In this document: piece after piece, positions 15,159 to 24,589 of the stretch
Position numbering within the stretch: position 1 is the stretch's first letter
Layout of the letters: the number at the start of each line of letters is the position of its first letter
Assembly (NCBI GenBank): GCA_028821455.1
Contig: JAPPGE010000090.1
Coordinates: 58,868-122,867 of the forward strand
Origin: a bacterium
Lineage (GTDB): Bacteria; Pseudomonadota; Alphaproteobacteria; SP197
Reading direction: 5' to 3'
Length of the DNA: 64,000 nucleotides
Translations under genes and position numbers: made by a program
The notes under the pieces: generated by a model
Databases searched by the model: none
Told to the model about the DNA's origin: nothing
What the model saw: the letters and a program-made list of their open reading frames with translations, nothing else

Positions 15159-17264
15159 TTAAGGTCCCCTGCGCCGGCGCTGCCGCCGCCGCGGCTGACG
15201 CGCCATGGCGGTCTCGACTGGAGCGTCGCGAAGCCCGAGATCGATGGCCTCGAGACGGCGGATCTCGTCGCGCAGGCGTGCGGCCTCCTCGAACTCCAGG
15301 TTGCTCGCCGCCTCGCGCATGCGCATGCGAAGGTCGTCCATGCGTTCCTCGAACGTGCCACTCACGTCGAGGCTGTCGCCGGCGACACCGGTATCGATCG
15401 TGACGTGATCGGCGTCGGCCATGTTCTGGAGCGAGTCGGGAATGCCCTTGCGTATCGATTCCGGCGTGATTCCATGCTCCTTGTTCCACGCCATCTGCTT
15501 GTCGCGTCGGCGTTCAGTCTCGCCGATCGCCCGTTCCAGCGACTCGGTCATGTGGTCGGCATAGAGAATGACCCGCCCGTCCACGTTGCGTGCCGCCCGT
15601 CCGATGGTCTGGATGAGGGAGCGCTCGCTCCTCAGAAAGCCCTCCTTGTCCGCATCGAGAATGGCAACCAGTCCGCACTCCGGAATGTCGAGCCCCTCGC
15701 GCAGCAGATTGATGCCGACCAGGATATCGAAGGCGCCGAGGCGCAGGTCCCTGATGATCTCGATGCGCTCGAGGGTGTCGATGTCGGAGTGGAGATAGCG
15801 GACACGCAGCCCGGCTTCCGCCAGATACTCGGTCAGCGCCTCTGCCATGCGCTTGGTGAGCGTGGTCACGAGAACCCGGTGACCCGCCGCGGTGACCTCG
15901 GCGCACTCGGCCATGAGGTCGTCGACCTGGGTCGCCACCGGACGCACAATGCACGGAGGATCGACGAGCCCCGTGGGGCGAATCACCTGTTCAGCGAACA
16001 CTCCTCCCGTCCTCTCGAGTTCCCAAGGTCCCGGTGTCGCCGACACGAAGATCGATTGCGGGCGCATCGCCTCCCATTCCTCGAACTTGAGAGGGCGGTT
16101 GTCGACACAGCTCGGCAGGCGGAAACCGTACTCGGCGAGTGTCGACTTCCGGTTGAAGTCTCCCTTGAACATGCCGCCGACCTGGGGCACCGCAACGTGG
16201 CTTTCGTCGATGAAGATGATGGCGTTGTCTGGCAGGTACTCCATCAGGGTGGGTGGCGGCTCTCCGGGAGCGCGGCCCGTGAGGTACCTGGAGTAGTTCT
16301 CGATACCGGCACACATGCCGGTCACCTCCAGCATTTCCAGATCGAAGGTGCAGCGCTGTTCCAGTCTCTCGGCCTCGAGGAACCGGCCGCGTTCGCGGAA
16401 GAACTGCAGCCTCTCGCCGAGCTCCGCACGGATGGACCCGACGGCCTGGTGCAGGGTCGGCTTGGGAACGATGTAGTGGCTGTTGGGATAGACGACGATC
16501 TGCTGCATTTCGCCGGCGCGCTGTCCCGTGAGGGGATCGAACTCCTCGATACTCTCGACTTCGTCACCGAAGAGCGAGATGCGCCAGGCGCCGTCCTCGA
16601 GGTGGCTGGGAAAGACCTCGAGGGAATCGCCGCGCACGCGGAAGGAGCCACGCTGGAACGCGGTGTCGTTGCGGGTGTACTGCAGTTCGACCAGGCGGCG
16701 CATGATGGATTCCCGGCGGTACTCCATGCCCTGCCTGAGGGACATCGTCATCGCCGAATAGCTCTCAACGTCACCGATGCCGTAGATGCATGAGACACTG
16801 GCAACGATGATGGTGTCGGAACGCTCCAGGATCGCCCGGGTTGCCGAGTGGCGCATGCGGTCGATCTGCTCGTTCCTGCTCGACTCCTTTTCGATGTAGG
16901 TGTCGGTCCGCGCCACGTAGGCTTCCGGCTGGTAGTAGTCGTAGTAGGAGACGAAGTACTCGACGGCGTTGTCCGGAAAGAAGCTTCTGAACTCGCTGTA
17001 GAGCTGTGCCGCAAGGGTCTTGTTGGGCGCCAGCACCAGCGCCGGACGTCCCATGCGCTCGATCACCTGGGCCATGGTATAGGTCTTGCCGGACCCGGTG
17101 ACGCCCAGCAGCACCTGGTCGCGCTCCCCGGCAACGAGTCCGTCCACGAGTTCCCGAATCGCATCCGGCTGATCCCCCGCCGGTTCGAAATCCGCAACCA
17201 AGCGGAAGAGTGACGGCGTCACCGGAGCAAAGGGACTGTCGCGTTGAACGGGTGCCAGCGTCAT
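15159..17264 (-). CDS. uvrB: UvrABC excision repair subunit B
   Basis: A full-length 701-residue UvrB. The Walker A is GVTGSGKT near residue 54, the beta-hairpin region has [10 protein letters not shown], Walker B-like FIDESHV follows, and helicase motifs [24 protein letters not shown] and QTIGRAARN are clear. A C-terminal UVR motif ([20 protein letters not shown]) would bind UvrC. It loads onto DNA damage with UvrA and hands over to UvrC in the cytoplasm. It heads a minus-strand group uvrB-SDR-folB with 11-base and overlapping junctions. The region upstream (17265-17407) is shared with the divergent ABC ATPase gene. Confidence 0.96.
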   Translation of the reverse strand: MTLAPVQRDSPFAPVTPSLFRLVADFEPAGDQPDAIRELVDGLVAGERDQVLLGVTGSGKTYTMAQVIERMGRPALVLAPNKTLAAQLYSEFRSFFPDNAVEYFVSYYDYYQPEAYVARTDTYIEKESSRNEQIDRMRHSATRAILERSDTIIVASVSCIYGIGDVESYSAMTMSLRQGMEYRRESIMRRLVELQYTRNDTAFQRGSFRVRGDSLEVFPSHLEDGAWRISLFGDEVESIEEFDPLTGQRAGEMQQIVVYPNSHYIVPKPTLHQAVGSIRAELGERLQFFRERGRFLEAERLEQRCTFDLEMLEVTGMCAGIENYSRYLTGRAPGEPPPTLMEYLPDNAIIFIDESHVAVPQVGGMFKGDFNRKSTLAEYGFRLPSCVDNRPLKFEEWEAMRPQSIFVSATPGPWELERTGGVFAEQVIRPTGLVDPPCIVRPVATQVDDLMAECAEVTAAGHRVLVTTLTKRMAEALTEYLAEAGLRVRYLHSDIDTLERIEIIRDLRLGAFDILVGINLLREGLDIPECGLVAILDADKEGFLRSERSLIQTIGRAARNVDGRVILYADHMTESLERAIGETERRRDKQMAWNKEHGITPESIRKGIPDSLQNMADADHVTIDTGVAGDSLDVSGTFEERMDDLRMRMREAASNLEFEEAARLRDEIRRLEAIDLGLRDAPVETAMARQPRRRQRRRRGP

Positions 17265-17407
17265 GAAGACAACCTACACGAGGTCGACGCAGGGTGACAG
17301 GTGGCGCCCGCCTCCGGGCTGTCGTGTCACGTGCCGAGTTTCAAAACGCGGCGTTATTTGCTACCGAACTCAGGTGGCGGCATGTGACGGCGGAGGCTCT
17401 CGCAACG

Positions 17408-18490
17408 ATGGCTGACATTCGAGTCCTCGACATTCACAAGTACTTCGGGACGTTCGCGGCGCTGGCGGACGTCGACATCGATATCACCTCCGGCGAGTTC
17501 GTTGTCCTCGTGGGACCCTCAGGTTGTGGAAAGTCAACGCTTCTTCGCGTGATATCCGGTCTTGAAGTCGCGAATGGCGGCCGGATCCATATCGATGGAA
17601 GGGACGTCACGGACCTGCCCGCCAAGGATCGGGACATTGCCATGGTGTTCCAGTCCTACGCCCTTTATCCGCACATGAATGTTGCAGAAAACATGGGTTT
17701 TTCCCTCAAGATACGCGGTGAACGGCGGGCAACAATCGACAGGCGTGTCCGCGAGGCGGCTGAAACACTCGGCCTCACGGAACTCCTCGAACGCAAGCCG
17801 GCGGCGCTTTCCGGTGGCCAGCGCCAACGCGTGGCGATGGGTCGCGCCATCGTGCGAGATCCCAAGGTGTTCCTCTTCGATGAGCCCCTCTCCAATCTCG
17901 ATGCGCAATTGCGGGTCGCAATGAGGAGCGAAATCAAGACCCTGCACCAGCGTCTGCGCACCACCGTGATCTACGTGACCCACGACCAGGTCGAGGCGAT
18001 GACGATGGCTGATCGCATCGTCGTTCTGCGTGCGGGCAGAATCGAGCAGATTGGCACTCCGCTGGAACTGTTCGATCACCCACAAAACACGTTTGTTGCC
18101 CAGTTCATCGGTTCGCCGCAAATGAACCTGTTCGCAGCGACCGTCGTGGACGACGGCGATTCGTGCACTGCCAGTCTCGATGTTGGTGCCCGGATCACTC
18201 TCCCCGGCAGGATCGATCTCGATCCGTCGCGTCGCATACAGGTCGGCATCCGTCCCGAGCATCTGATTGTGAGCGATCTCCCGGATGCGCTGGAGATGCG
18301 TGTCGACGTCGTCGAACCCCTGGGCTCGCAGATTCAGTTCGGCCTCTCGGCCGGCGGGCAGTCCTTCATCGCTCTGGTCAACGAACGGATCGACGTACGT
18401 CCGGGCAGTCAACTCCGATTCGCCGCCAAACCCGCAGACATGCACCTGTTCGACGCCGAAACCGGAAACAGGATTGCCACAGCACAGTGA
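17408..18490 (+). CDS. Sugar ABC transporter ATPase (UgpC/MalK/MsmX type)
   Basis: A 360-residue ATPase. Walker A GPSGCGKST, Q-loop QSYALYPHM, signature LSGGQRQRV, Walker B VFLFDEPLSNLDA and the switch His in VTHDQ are all present. The C-terminal OB-fold (TOBE-like) regulatory domain runs from about residue 240 (FIGSPQMNLF, IRPEHL). It energises uptake of a sugar or polyol. Its likely permeases and binding protein are encoded 9-13 kb away on the other strand (27234-30430), and the catabolic genes lie between. Start ATG 17408 follows GGAGG; earlier in-frame codons lack support. Confidence 0.9.
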   Translation: MADIRVLDIHKYFGTFAALADVDIDITSGEFVVLVGPSGCGKSTLLRVISGLEVANGGRIHIDGRDVTDLPAKDRDIAMVFQSYALYPHMNVAENMGFSLKIRGERRATIDRRVREAAETLGLTELLERKPAALSGGQRQRVAMGRAIVRDPKVFLFDEPLSNLDAQLRVAMRSEIKTLHQRLRTTVIYVTHDQVEAMTMADRIVVLRAGRIEQIGTPLELFDHPQNTFVAQFIGSPQMNLFAATVVDDGDSCTASLDVGARITLPGRIDLDPSRRIQVGIRPEHLIVSDLPDALEMRVDVVEPLGSQIQFGLSAGGQSFIALVNERIDVRPGSQLRFAAKPADMHLFDAETGNRIATAQ

Positions 18491-18643
18491 AGAAACTGTC
18501 AAGATGGTGGCAGGAACTGTCAATCGTCACTTCGGCTTCCGCGCAATAATAGGGTGATGGGTTCAGCACGAACCACTTCCAGCACGTTCCGGCCGGCGTA
18601 GTGCGCCACAACAATGCCGGGCGAAAAACCCGGGAGGGAAGAC

Positions 18644-19795
18644 ATGGTGACGCCAGGCGACCTCGAGACGAACATCATTTTCGGCCATCCGGAACACTGC
18701 GTGAACCAGATCGCGATGCGGTGCCTGCAGAACGGCGACCTTCTCGCGGTGTTCAACGAGGAGCGATATCCCTACCACCATGATAGCGGACAGACCCTGA
18801 TCTCCCGATCGAAAGATGGCGGGAGGTCGTGGTCCGCGCCCAAGGTCGTGGTTCCATGGACGGAGACCGAGGGCAACTGGGATTGCGGCATCTGCGAACT
18901 TCACGACGGAACTCTGATCGTGAACTTCACGGTTGCCGGCTTCTTCCGGCGCGGAGTGAGGCCCGAGGGAGTTTCCTGGGCGAGCCACCCCAGTGGCAGG
19001 GAATGGGGCGACTGGACTTGGTCCCGTCATACCCGGGGTTGTCTGGGTACCTACGTGGTACGATCCGGCGATGGCGGCGCGAACTGGTCGAGACCGATTC
19101 CGGTCAACATACGCCCACTCAAGCACGGCGGCTGTCGATTGGGTTGCTGGCAACTCCCCGGCGGCGAACTCCTGCTTGGCCTCTATGGCCGCATTCGCGG
19201 CTACGAGGAAAGTGGCGAATACGAATCGACCCGGTCCGCGTTGATGCGATCCGATGATGGTGGTTTCAACTGGGAGTACTTCTCGACGCTTGCCTTCGAT
19301 CCTGCCAGCATCATCGACTACGAGGAACCGGCGCTGCTTCGCCTGCACGACGGCCGGCTCGTCTGTTTCCTGAGAACACACAACCGGCCCAGTGAAGACG
19401 CAAGGAACATGGTCGTGGTCGTTTCCGACGACAACGGCTACACATGGTCAGCACCGAAGTGGACAAACATCTGGGGTTATCCGGCGGATGCGATTGCACT
19501 TCATGACGGACGCTATCTGTGCGTCTACGGATACCGGCGTCCGCCGTACGGCACCTTCGGGTGTCTTTCCGAGGATGGGGTCACCTGGGACAAGAAGGAC
19601 GAATTCGTCATCAGGAAGGGCGGTGTTCCTGACCGTCCCGGCACCATAGACTGGAACAATCCAGGCGAGTATCAACACATCGGTTACCCGACGGTGGCAC
19701 AGCTTCCCGATGGAACGGTGGTCGCTGCCTACCACGAGTGGAACGACGCGCCCATGCCCCTCCAGCACTGCCTCGCGACCCGCTTCACTCTTTGA
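18644..19795 (+). CDS. BNR/sialidase-fold protein, copy 1
   Basis: A 383-residue six-bladed propeller protein with several Asp-boxes (SKDGGRSW, SGDGGANW, SDDGGFNW, SDDNGYTW and SEDGVTW). Sialidases and related glycosidases carry such repeats on a propeller. No signal peptide is present, so it should act in the cytoplasm on an imported compound. It is clearly paralogous to the gene at 22438; both share PEHCVNQIA, VFNEER, NWDCGICEL, PVNIRP.KHGGCRLG and YGYRRP. Start ATG 18644 follows GGGAGGGA. It could be a glycosidase, a lyase or a sugar-lactone type enzyme; catalytic residues are not assigned. Confidence 0.8.
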   Translation: MVTPGDLETNIIFGHPEHCVNQIAMRCLQNGDLLAVFNEERYPYHHDSGQTLISRSKDGGRSWSAPKVVVPWTETEGNWDCGICELHDGTLIVNFTVAGFFRRGVRPEGVSWASHPSGREWGDWTWSRHTRGCLGTYVVRSGDGGANWSRPIPVNIRPLKHGGCRLGCWQLPGGELLLGLYGRIRGYEESGEYESTRSALMRSDDGGFNWEYFSTLAFDPASIIDYEEPALLRLHDGRLVCFLRTHNRPSEDARNMVVVVSDDNGYTWSAPKWTNIWGYPADAIALHDGRYLCVYGYRRPPYGTFGCLSEDGVTWDKKDEFVIRKGGVPDRPGTIDWNNPGEYQHIGYPTVAQLPDGTVVAAYHEWNDAPMPLQHCLATRFTL

Positions 19796-20245
19796 AGTCC
19801 GCTGTCACCAAAGCAACGGAGGCCGTGAGTCGCCTTCACTTCCTCTCCATGCGCGTGGCCGGTCGTGCCCGACCCTGCTCTCCAAGCCGGGTCGGACCGT
19901 CCTGCTTTCGCTGGAAGAACTCCTGTTCCCCGATCCTGCATTCTCTTCCACGAGACAGGGGGAGGATCGAAGTGCCGCACAATCAGGCGCCGGACAATGG
20001 TGGCCGCACCGGGGAAACTCCTTCTTTGGTGCTGGACAGGCGCCGCCGGAGACGGACTGTCATGAACGCTGGTGCCGGCGTGTCCCGGCTCTTGCGCTGC
20101 AGGCGTGGACGGAACAGGTTTCCTCACCCTATGCTGCGCCGACAGTTGCACCGCTCATACCTGCGCGCTGGTCCCCTATGATCGAGTCGGATGTGATCGC
20201 CGTCACAAAGAAGATGCGGTCCCGTGCAGGGTGTGGCCTGAGCTG
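19796..20245. other. 450-base intergenic region, no gene recognised
   Basis: The frame of the downstream regulator stays open back to 20072, but the added sequence (CCADSCTAHTC-like, Cys-rich) looks non-coding. I see no RNA gene or clear terminator. It probably holds the regulator's promoter. Confidence 0.4.
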
Positions 20246-21289
20246 ATGGACCTGCCAGAACTGAACATTGCCTTGAAGTCTGAAGACAACCCCGAACGGA
20301 TATGCTTCGGGTTTCTCCTGCTCCCCGAGTTTCCACTTTACGGCCTGGTCCCTGCCATCGAGGCCTTGCGCATCGCAAATCAGAACAACGGAAGGAAGAT
20401 CTACGACTGGCAGCTGATCTCCGAAACGGGCGGGCCGGTCCATGCGGGAAACGGCGTGTCGCTGAATGTGGATACCACGGTCACGAATGCCGGATGGCTG
20501 CCGATCGTCCTGGTCTTCGCCGGCAATCACCCGACGCGGCATCTGTCCAAGGGTGTGCTGAACTGGCTGCGCCGGCTGGCCCGGCATGGCAGCGTTGTCG
20601 GAGGGGTCGACACGGGAGCCTTCGCCCTGGCGGAGGCCGGCTTGCTGCATGATCGGCGCGCCACCTTGCATTGGGAGTCGTTCTTCACTTTCAGGGAACT
20701 CTACCCCGACATCGAAGTGATCGAACAACTCTACAACATCGACCGCGGCCGCATCACCTGTGCGGGCGGTCACGCCACGCTCGATATGATGCTTGACATC
20801 ATCAGCGGGCTCAATGGTCCGGCTCTCGCGCAAGTCGTCGCCAACGCCTTCGTGGCTCACCGGCAACGCGACAGCGACGAGCCCCAGAGGCTGGATCCAT
20901 GGCCGCCGCACCAGGACGGGAAGTCGCCCTTGAACAGGGTATTGCAGGGCATGGAAGAGAACATCCAGACTCCGTTGTCGGCCGGAGCTCTTGCTGATCA
21001 AGCGGGAGTCTCAGTGCGTGCCCTCAACCGCCTCGTTCATGAGAGCCTTGGCGATGCGCCGATGAGTTACTATCGCAAGGTGCGGCTGCAGGCTGCCCGC
21101 AGAATGCTGTTTTACAGTGACCTGGCGATTCGGGATGTTGCCTTCGCCTGCGGATTTGGTTCGCCGGAAGTGTTTTCCAGGTGTTTCAAGGCCCACTTCG
21201 GTGTATCACCGCGCGAGTACCGACGCCGGACAAGCAGCCATGAACTCGAGAGGTACCGGCCGGAGCTCCGGCAGGAATTGACCTTTTGA
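20246..21289 (+). CDS. GlxA-family AraC-type transcriptional regulator
   Basis: A 347-residue regulator with a DJ-1/PfpI-like domain (about 18-190: FGFLLLPEFPLYGLVPAIEALR, GGVDTGAFALAEAGLL, ITCAGGHATLDMMLDII) and a C-terminal AraC DNA-binding domain (about 235-325: LSAGALADQAGVSVRALNRL, IRDVAFACGFGSPEVFSRCF). The nucleophile-elbow Cys of active PfpI enzymes is replaced (GGVDTGAF), as is usual for regulators, so it senses rather than cleaves. It lies within the sugar-acid island and most probably controls it. Start ATG 20246 is chosen because family similarity begins there; its ribosome site is weak. Confidence 0.85.
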   Translation: MDLPELNIALKSEDNPERICFGFLLLPEFPLYGLVPAIEALRIANQNNGRKIYDWQLISETGGPVHAGNGVSLNVDTTVTNAGWLPIVLVFAGNHPTRHLSKGVLNWLRRLARHGSVVGGVDTGAFALAEAGLLHDRRATLHWESFFTFRELYPDIEVIEQLYNIDRGRITCAGGHATLDMMLDIISGLNGPALAQVVANAFVAHRQRDSDEPQRLDPWPPHQDGKSPLNRVLQGMEENIQTPLSAGALADQAGVSVRALNRLVHESLGDAPMSYYRKVRLQAARRMLFYSDLAIRDVAFACGFGSPEVFSRCFKAHFGVSPREYRRRTSSHELERYRPELRQELTF

Positions 21290-21389
21290 CGGGCCTTTCT
21301 GCCGCCCGGGCGTTTTCGAGAGGCGTGAAGACCTCGTTGCTTCAAGCATGTCACTGGCGTTGGTGTTTTGGACTGAACGGGAGAAAGCT

Positions 21390-22352
21390 GTGTCCGTCGG
21401 AGGCCTGAGAAAGGATCTTGAGGGTTGTTATGTCACCATTCCCACGCCATTTGCGGACACTCCCGGAATGGAAGTCAACGAATCCGCGCTCAGGGAGTAC
21501 GTCCGGTTCCTCGTCGATTCCGGGTTGAGCGGTGATTACGCAACGTTTCTTGCCGGCGGTGCAGCCGGCGATTTCTCGACCATGAGTTTCGATGAACGTG
21601 TCCGTGTGGCAACGATCGTCGTCGAGGAAGTGGATGGCGCGGCACCGGTCGCGATGGGAGCCCAGACGACATCGACGCTCGAACTCGTGCGCCTTGCCAA
21701 GGCCGCCAGGGCGCTTGGCGCCCGCTTCATCCAGGTCTCCTGCCCGTTCTACTTCACCCATACCGAGGGCGATTTCGAGGACTATATCCGCGCCGCTGCC
21801 GCTGCCGAGCCTGGCCTGGGCATCATTGTCTACAACACCTTCTGGACCAGCCAGAACCTGTCCTTTGCGATGATCGAACGGCTGGCCGGGATCCCGAATA
21901 TCGTCGGTCTCAAGTGGGCGACCCCGCGCTCCGATTCGATGGAGTTCGAGAGTGTCGTCTCGACGTTTGCCGACCGTTTCACGATCATCGACAACAATCT
22001 CCTTTTCTCGATGAGCGCGATGCCGGCGCTCGGCGCCCGAGCCTTTGAGGTTCATCACTGCAACTTCTGGCCGGAGTGGGGTATCAGGCTGATCGATGAG
22101 GTCAGGGCGCGCAACTACGCGGAAATCGCACGCATGCTCGTGGAAGAGGCGATGCCCTTCTACAAGCTCTGGGTCGAAATCGAGAATGATCACACCAGCG
22201 GTGACGGATACCTCGACAAGCTTTGCATGGAGCTCATCGGCCTTCCTTCAAGCCGCTGCCGTCCACCGACAAGAGATATCCGCGAGCTCTACCGGGATCG
22301 CTGCCATGCGATGATGAAATCCATCGGGGTGCCGCGGCTCGTACAGGCTTGA
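21390..22352 (+). CDS. DapA/NanA-family lyase or dehydratase
   Basis: A 320-residue class I aldolase-type barrel of the dihydrodipicolinate synthase/N-acetylneuraminate lyase family. The Schiff-base Lys is in IVGLKWATP, and the catalytic Tyr is in IIVYNTFW. The substrate carboxylate loop, usually GTTGE, is changed to GGAAGDF, so the substrate differs from those of DapA and NanA. Members of this family act on 2-keto-3-deoxy sugar acids or sialic acid. Start GTG 21390 has GGGAG upstream. It stands between the regulator and the second BNR gene and is likely a core step of this island, producing pyruvate or a semialdehyde. Confidence 0.85.
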   Translation: MSVGGLRKDLEGCYVTIPTPFADTPGMEVNESALREYVRFLVDSGLSGDYATFLAGGAAGDFSTMSFDERVRVATIVVEEVDGAAPVAMGAQTTSTLELVRLAKAARALGARFIQVSCPFYFTHTEGDFEDYIRAAAAAEPGLGIIVYNTFWTSQNLSFAMIERLAGIPNIVGLKWATPRSDSMEFESVVSTFADRFTIIDNNLLFSMSAMPALGARAFEVHHCNFWPEWGIRLIDEVRARNYAEIARMLVEEAMPFYKLWVEIENDHTSGDGYLDKLCMELIGLPSSRCRPPTRDIRELYRDRCHAMMKSIGVPRLVQA

Positions 22353-22437
22353 CAGCCGGGCACAGTTCAGCATTCCACCCGCTGACGTGGGAGCATCGCG
22401 CTGTGCGCCGGCGCAGTTGACAGGAAGGGAACAGACC

Positions 22438-23646
22438 GTGTCGCCGATCCGGAACCTGACGTATCACGATATCTTTCGCCATCCGGAACATTGCGTGAAC
22501 CAGATTGCGCAACGCGCACTGAAGAACGGCGATATCCTCGCGGTCTTCAACGAGGAGCGGTTTCCGTTTCATCACGACAGCGGTCAGACGCTGATGACGC
22601 GATCGCGAGATGGTGGCCTGACATGGTCCGAGCCCCGGATCATCGTTCCCTGGACGGCAACCCAGGGGAACTGGGACTGCGGCATCTGCGAATTGGGCGA
22701 CGGGACGCTGATCGTGAATTTCACGATGACGGGATTCTTCAAGCGCGGAATGAAGGCCGAATGCCCGTCGTGGAGTTCCTTCCCGCTCACCGATGAATGG
22801 GGGGACTGGACCTGGTCCTTCAAGACCCAGGCATGGCTTGGCACCTATGTGATTCGCTCGATGGATGGCGGTGACACATGGACCGAACCGATTCCCGTCA
22901 ACATCCGCCCGATGAAACACGGCGGCTGCAGGCTCGGCGCCTGGGAGCTGCCGGACGGTGGACTCATTCTGGCGCTCTACGGCCGGATGCGGGAGTACTC
23001 CGAGGATGGTACCGGCGAGACCAACCGCTGCTTCCTCGTGCGCTCCGACGATGGCGGCGACAACTGGGACTACTACGGTACACTGGCCTATGATCCGAAC
23101 AACATCATTGACTACGAGGAAGCCGGGATCGTTCGCCTGGACGATGGGCGCCTGGTGTCATTCATGCGCACCCACCTGCAGCCCAGTCAGGACACCAAGT
23201 GCATGATCATGGTGGTCTCCGAGGACGATGGCTTTACCTGGTCGCAGCCGAAGTGGACCAGAATCTGGGGATATCCGCCCGAACTCATCCGACTGCAGGA
23301 TGGACGTTATCTGCTCGTCTACGGCTATCGCCGACCGTCCTACGGAGTGCGCGGCATCATTTCCGACAACGGGATCGAGTGGGACGTCGCGAACGAGTTC
23401 GTGATCAGCGAGGGCGGTATTCCGGCGACTTCGCAAGCGGCGAAGCCGTCGTCAAGCCGAGTCGTCCCCGCGGCGGGACTCTATGACGAGGGGGAGGTCA
23501 ACTACTTCCACCCGGGCCTCTACCAGCACATTGGCTACCCCACGGTAGCCCAGGCAGCCGATGGCACTGTTGTCTGTTCGTATCATGAATGGAGCAGGGA
23601 CGAGAGGCCGCTGCAGGTCCTGAGGTGCGCACGGTTCGAGGTCTGA
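22438..23646 (+). CDS. BNR/sialidase-fold protein, copy 2
   Basis: A 402-residue paralogue of the protein at 18644, with the same order of Asp-boxes (SRDGGLTW, SMDGGDTW, SDDGGDNW, SEDDGFTW) and shared signatures PEHCVNQIA, VFNEER and NWDCGICEL. It carries a roughly 20-residue insertion near residues 330-355 (AKPSSSRVVPAAG). No signal peptide is seen. Start GTG 22438 follows GGAAGGGA. Two divergent copies in one island suggest two related substrates, a hetero-oligomer, or an enzyme and a sensor. The fold call is firm and the reaction unknown. Confidence 0.8.
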   Translation: MSPIRNLTYHDIFRHPEHCVNQIAQRALKNGDILAVFNEERFPFHHDSGQTLMTRSRDGGLTWSEPRIIVPWTATQGNWDCGICELGDGTLIVNFTMTGFFKRGMKAECPSWSSFPLTDEWGDWTWSFKTQAWLGTYVIRSMDGGDTWTEPIPVNIRPMKHGGCRLGAWELPDGGLILALYGRMREYSEDGTGETNRCFLVRSDDGGDNWDYYGTLAYDPNNIIDYEEAGIVRLDDGRLVSFMRTHLQPSQDTKCMIMVVSEDDGFTWSQPKWTRIWGYPPELIRLQDGRYLLVYGYRRPSYGVRGIISDNGIEWDVANEFVISEGGIPATSQAAKPSSSRVVPAAGLYDEGEVNYFHPGLYQHIGYPTVAQAADGTVVCSYHEWSRDERPLQVLRCARFEV

Positions 23647-23680
23647 GCAACTCGTGCACACTTGCCCCGAGAATCGAACG

Positions 23681-24589
23681 ATGGATATTGCGGTCTGCAT
23701 CGAACTTGATCGTGAGGAACGACAAAGGCTCATCCGTGGTGTTGGGGACTGTCCGGTCACATTCAGTCAGGCTGCAGAGCCCTGCAGCGCGGCCATCGTG
23801 TTCGGAAATCCGGCACCCGATGTCGTTGCGGCCAATTCCTCACTGAGATGGCTGCAACTGGAATCGGTTGGTTTCGGTGAATACGCCGGGCTCCGCTGGT
23901 CGCGTTCCGGCCATTCGGTGCAGGTGACCAATCTGGCCGGGTTCTTTGCGGACCCGGTGGCAGAAACGGCCCTTGCCGGCATTCTCTCCCTGGGCCGGGG
24001 AATCGACCGCCTGGTGGCGTTGCGCGAGCGCCGGGATTGGGTGGGCGATCCGGTCCGCGGCAGCCTGCGGTTGCTGTGCGGTTCACATGTTGTCCTCTTC
24101 GGGCGCGGGACGATCAACTCGCGGTTGGCGGAGCTCCTGAAGCCGTTCCACTGCCGCATCACGACCTTTGGCCGCGACTGGACGTCCGATGCTCTCGATC
24201 GTGCACTGTCGACAGCCGATGTGATCGTGGCGACGGTGCCTCACACGCCAGAGACAATCGGTCTGTTTGACGCGGACCGCCTGTCACGTCTCAAACCCGG
24301 TGCGGTGTTCTGCAATCTGGGCCGGGGATCCCTTGTCGATGAAGGGGCCCTGGCGAATGCGCTGGCGCACGAGCACCTGGGCGGCGCCGTGATTGACGTC
24401 ACGCGCGACGAACCACTGCCCGGAGGGCATGTGTTCTGGACCGCACCCAACCTCATCCTCACCCAGCATTCAGGCGGAGGCAGCGGCGACGAGATTGACC
24501 GGAAGATCGACCACTTTCTCGAGAACCTCGCCCGGTTTCGCCGTGGAACACCTCTCGTCGGCCTGGTCGACTTCAGGCGGGGATACTGA
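23681..24589 (+). CDS. D-isomer-specific 2-hydroxyacid dehydrogenase
   Basis: A 302-residue NAD(P)-dependent dehydrogenase. The catalytic set is present: Arg in NLGRGSLVDE, Glu in RDEPLP and His in LTQHSGG. The nucleotide-binding loop reads LFGRGTIN rather than the standard GxGxxG, with the third Gly replaced by Asn. Such enzymes reduce 2-keto acids or oxidise 2-hydroxy acids. Its TGA overlaps the ATG of the next gene by one base. ATG 23681 is preferred over a GTG at 23654. In the island it would handle a keto or hydroxy acid made by the lyase or the enolase-superfamily enzyme. Confidence 0.85.
   Translation: MDIAVCIELDREERQRLIRGVGDCPVTFSQAAEPCSAAIVFGNPAPDVVAANSSLRWLQLESVGFGEYAGLRWSRSGHSVQVTNLAGFFADPVAETALAGILSLGRGIDRLVALRERRDWVGDPVRGSLRLLCGSHVVLFGRGTINSRLAELLKPFHCRITTFGRDWTSDALDRALSTADVIVATVPHTPETIGLFDADRLSRLKPGAVFCNLGRGSLVDEGALANALAHEHLGGAVIDVTRDEPLPGGHVFWTAPNLILTQHSGGGSGDEIDRKIDHFLENLARFRRGTPLVGLVDFRRGY

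Noticed and set aside
20072-20245. N-terminal extension of the GlxA-type regulator
   Set aside because: The extra 58 residues are Cys-rich and unlike the family; ATG 20246 is a better start.
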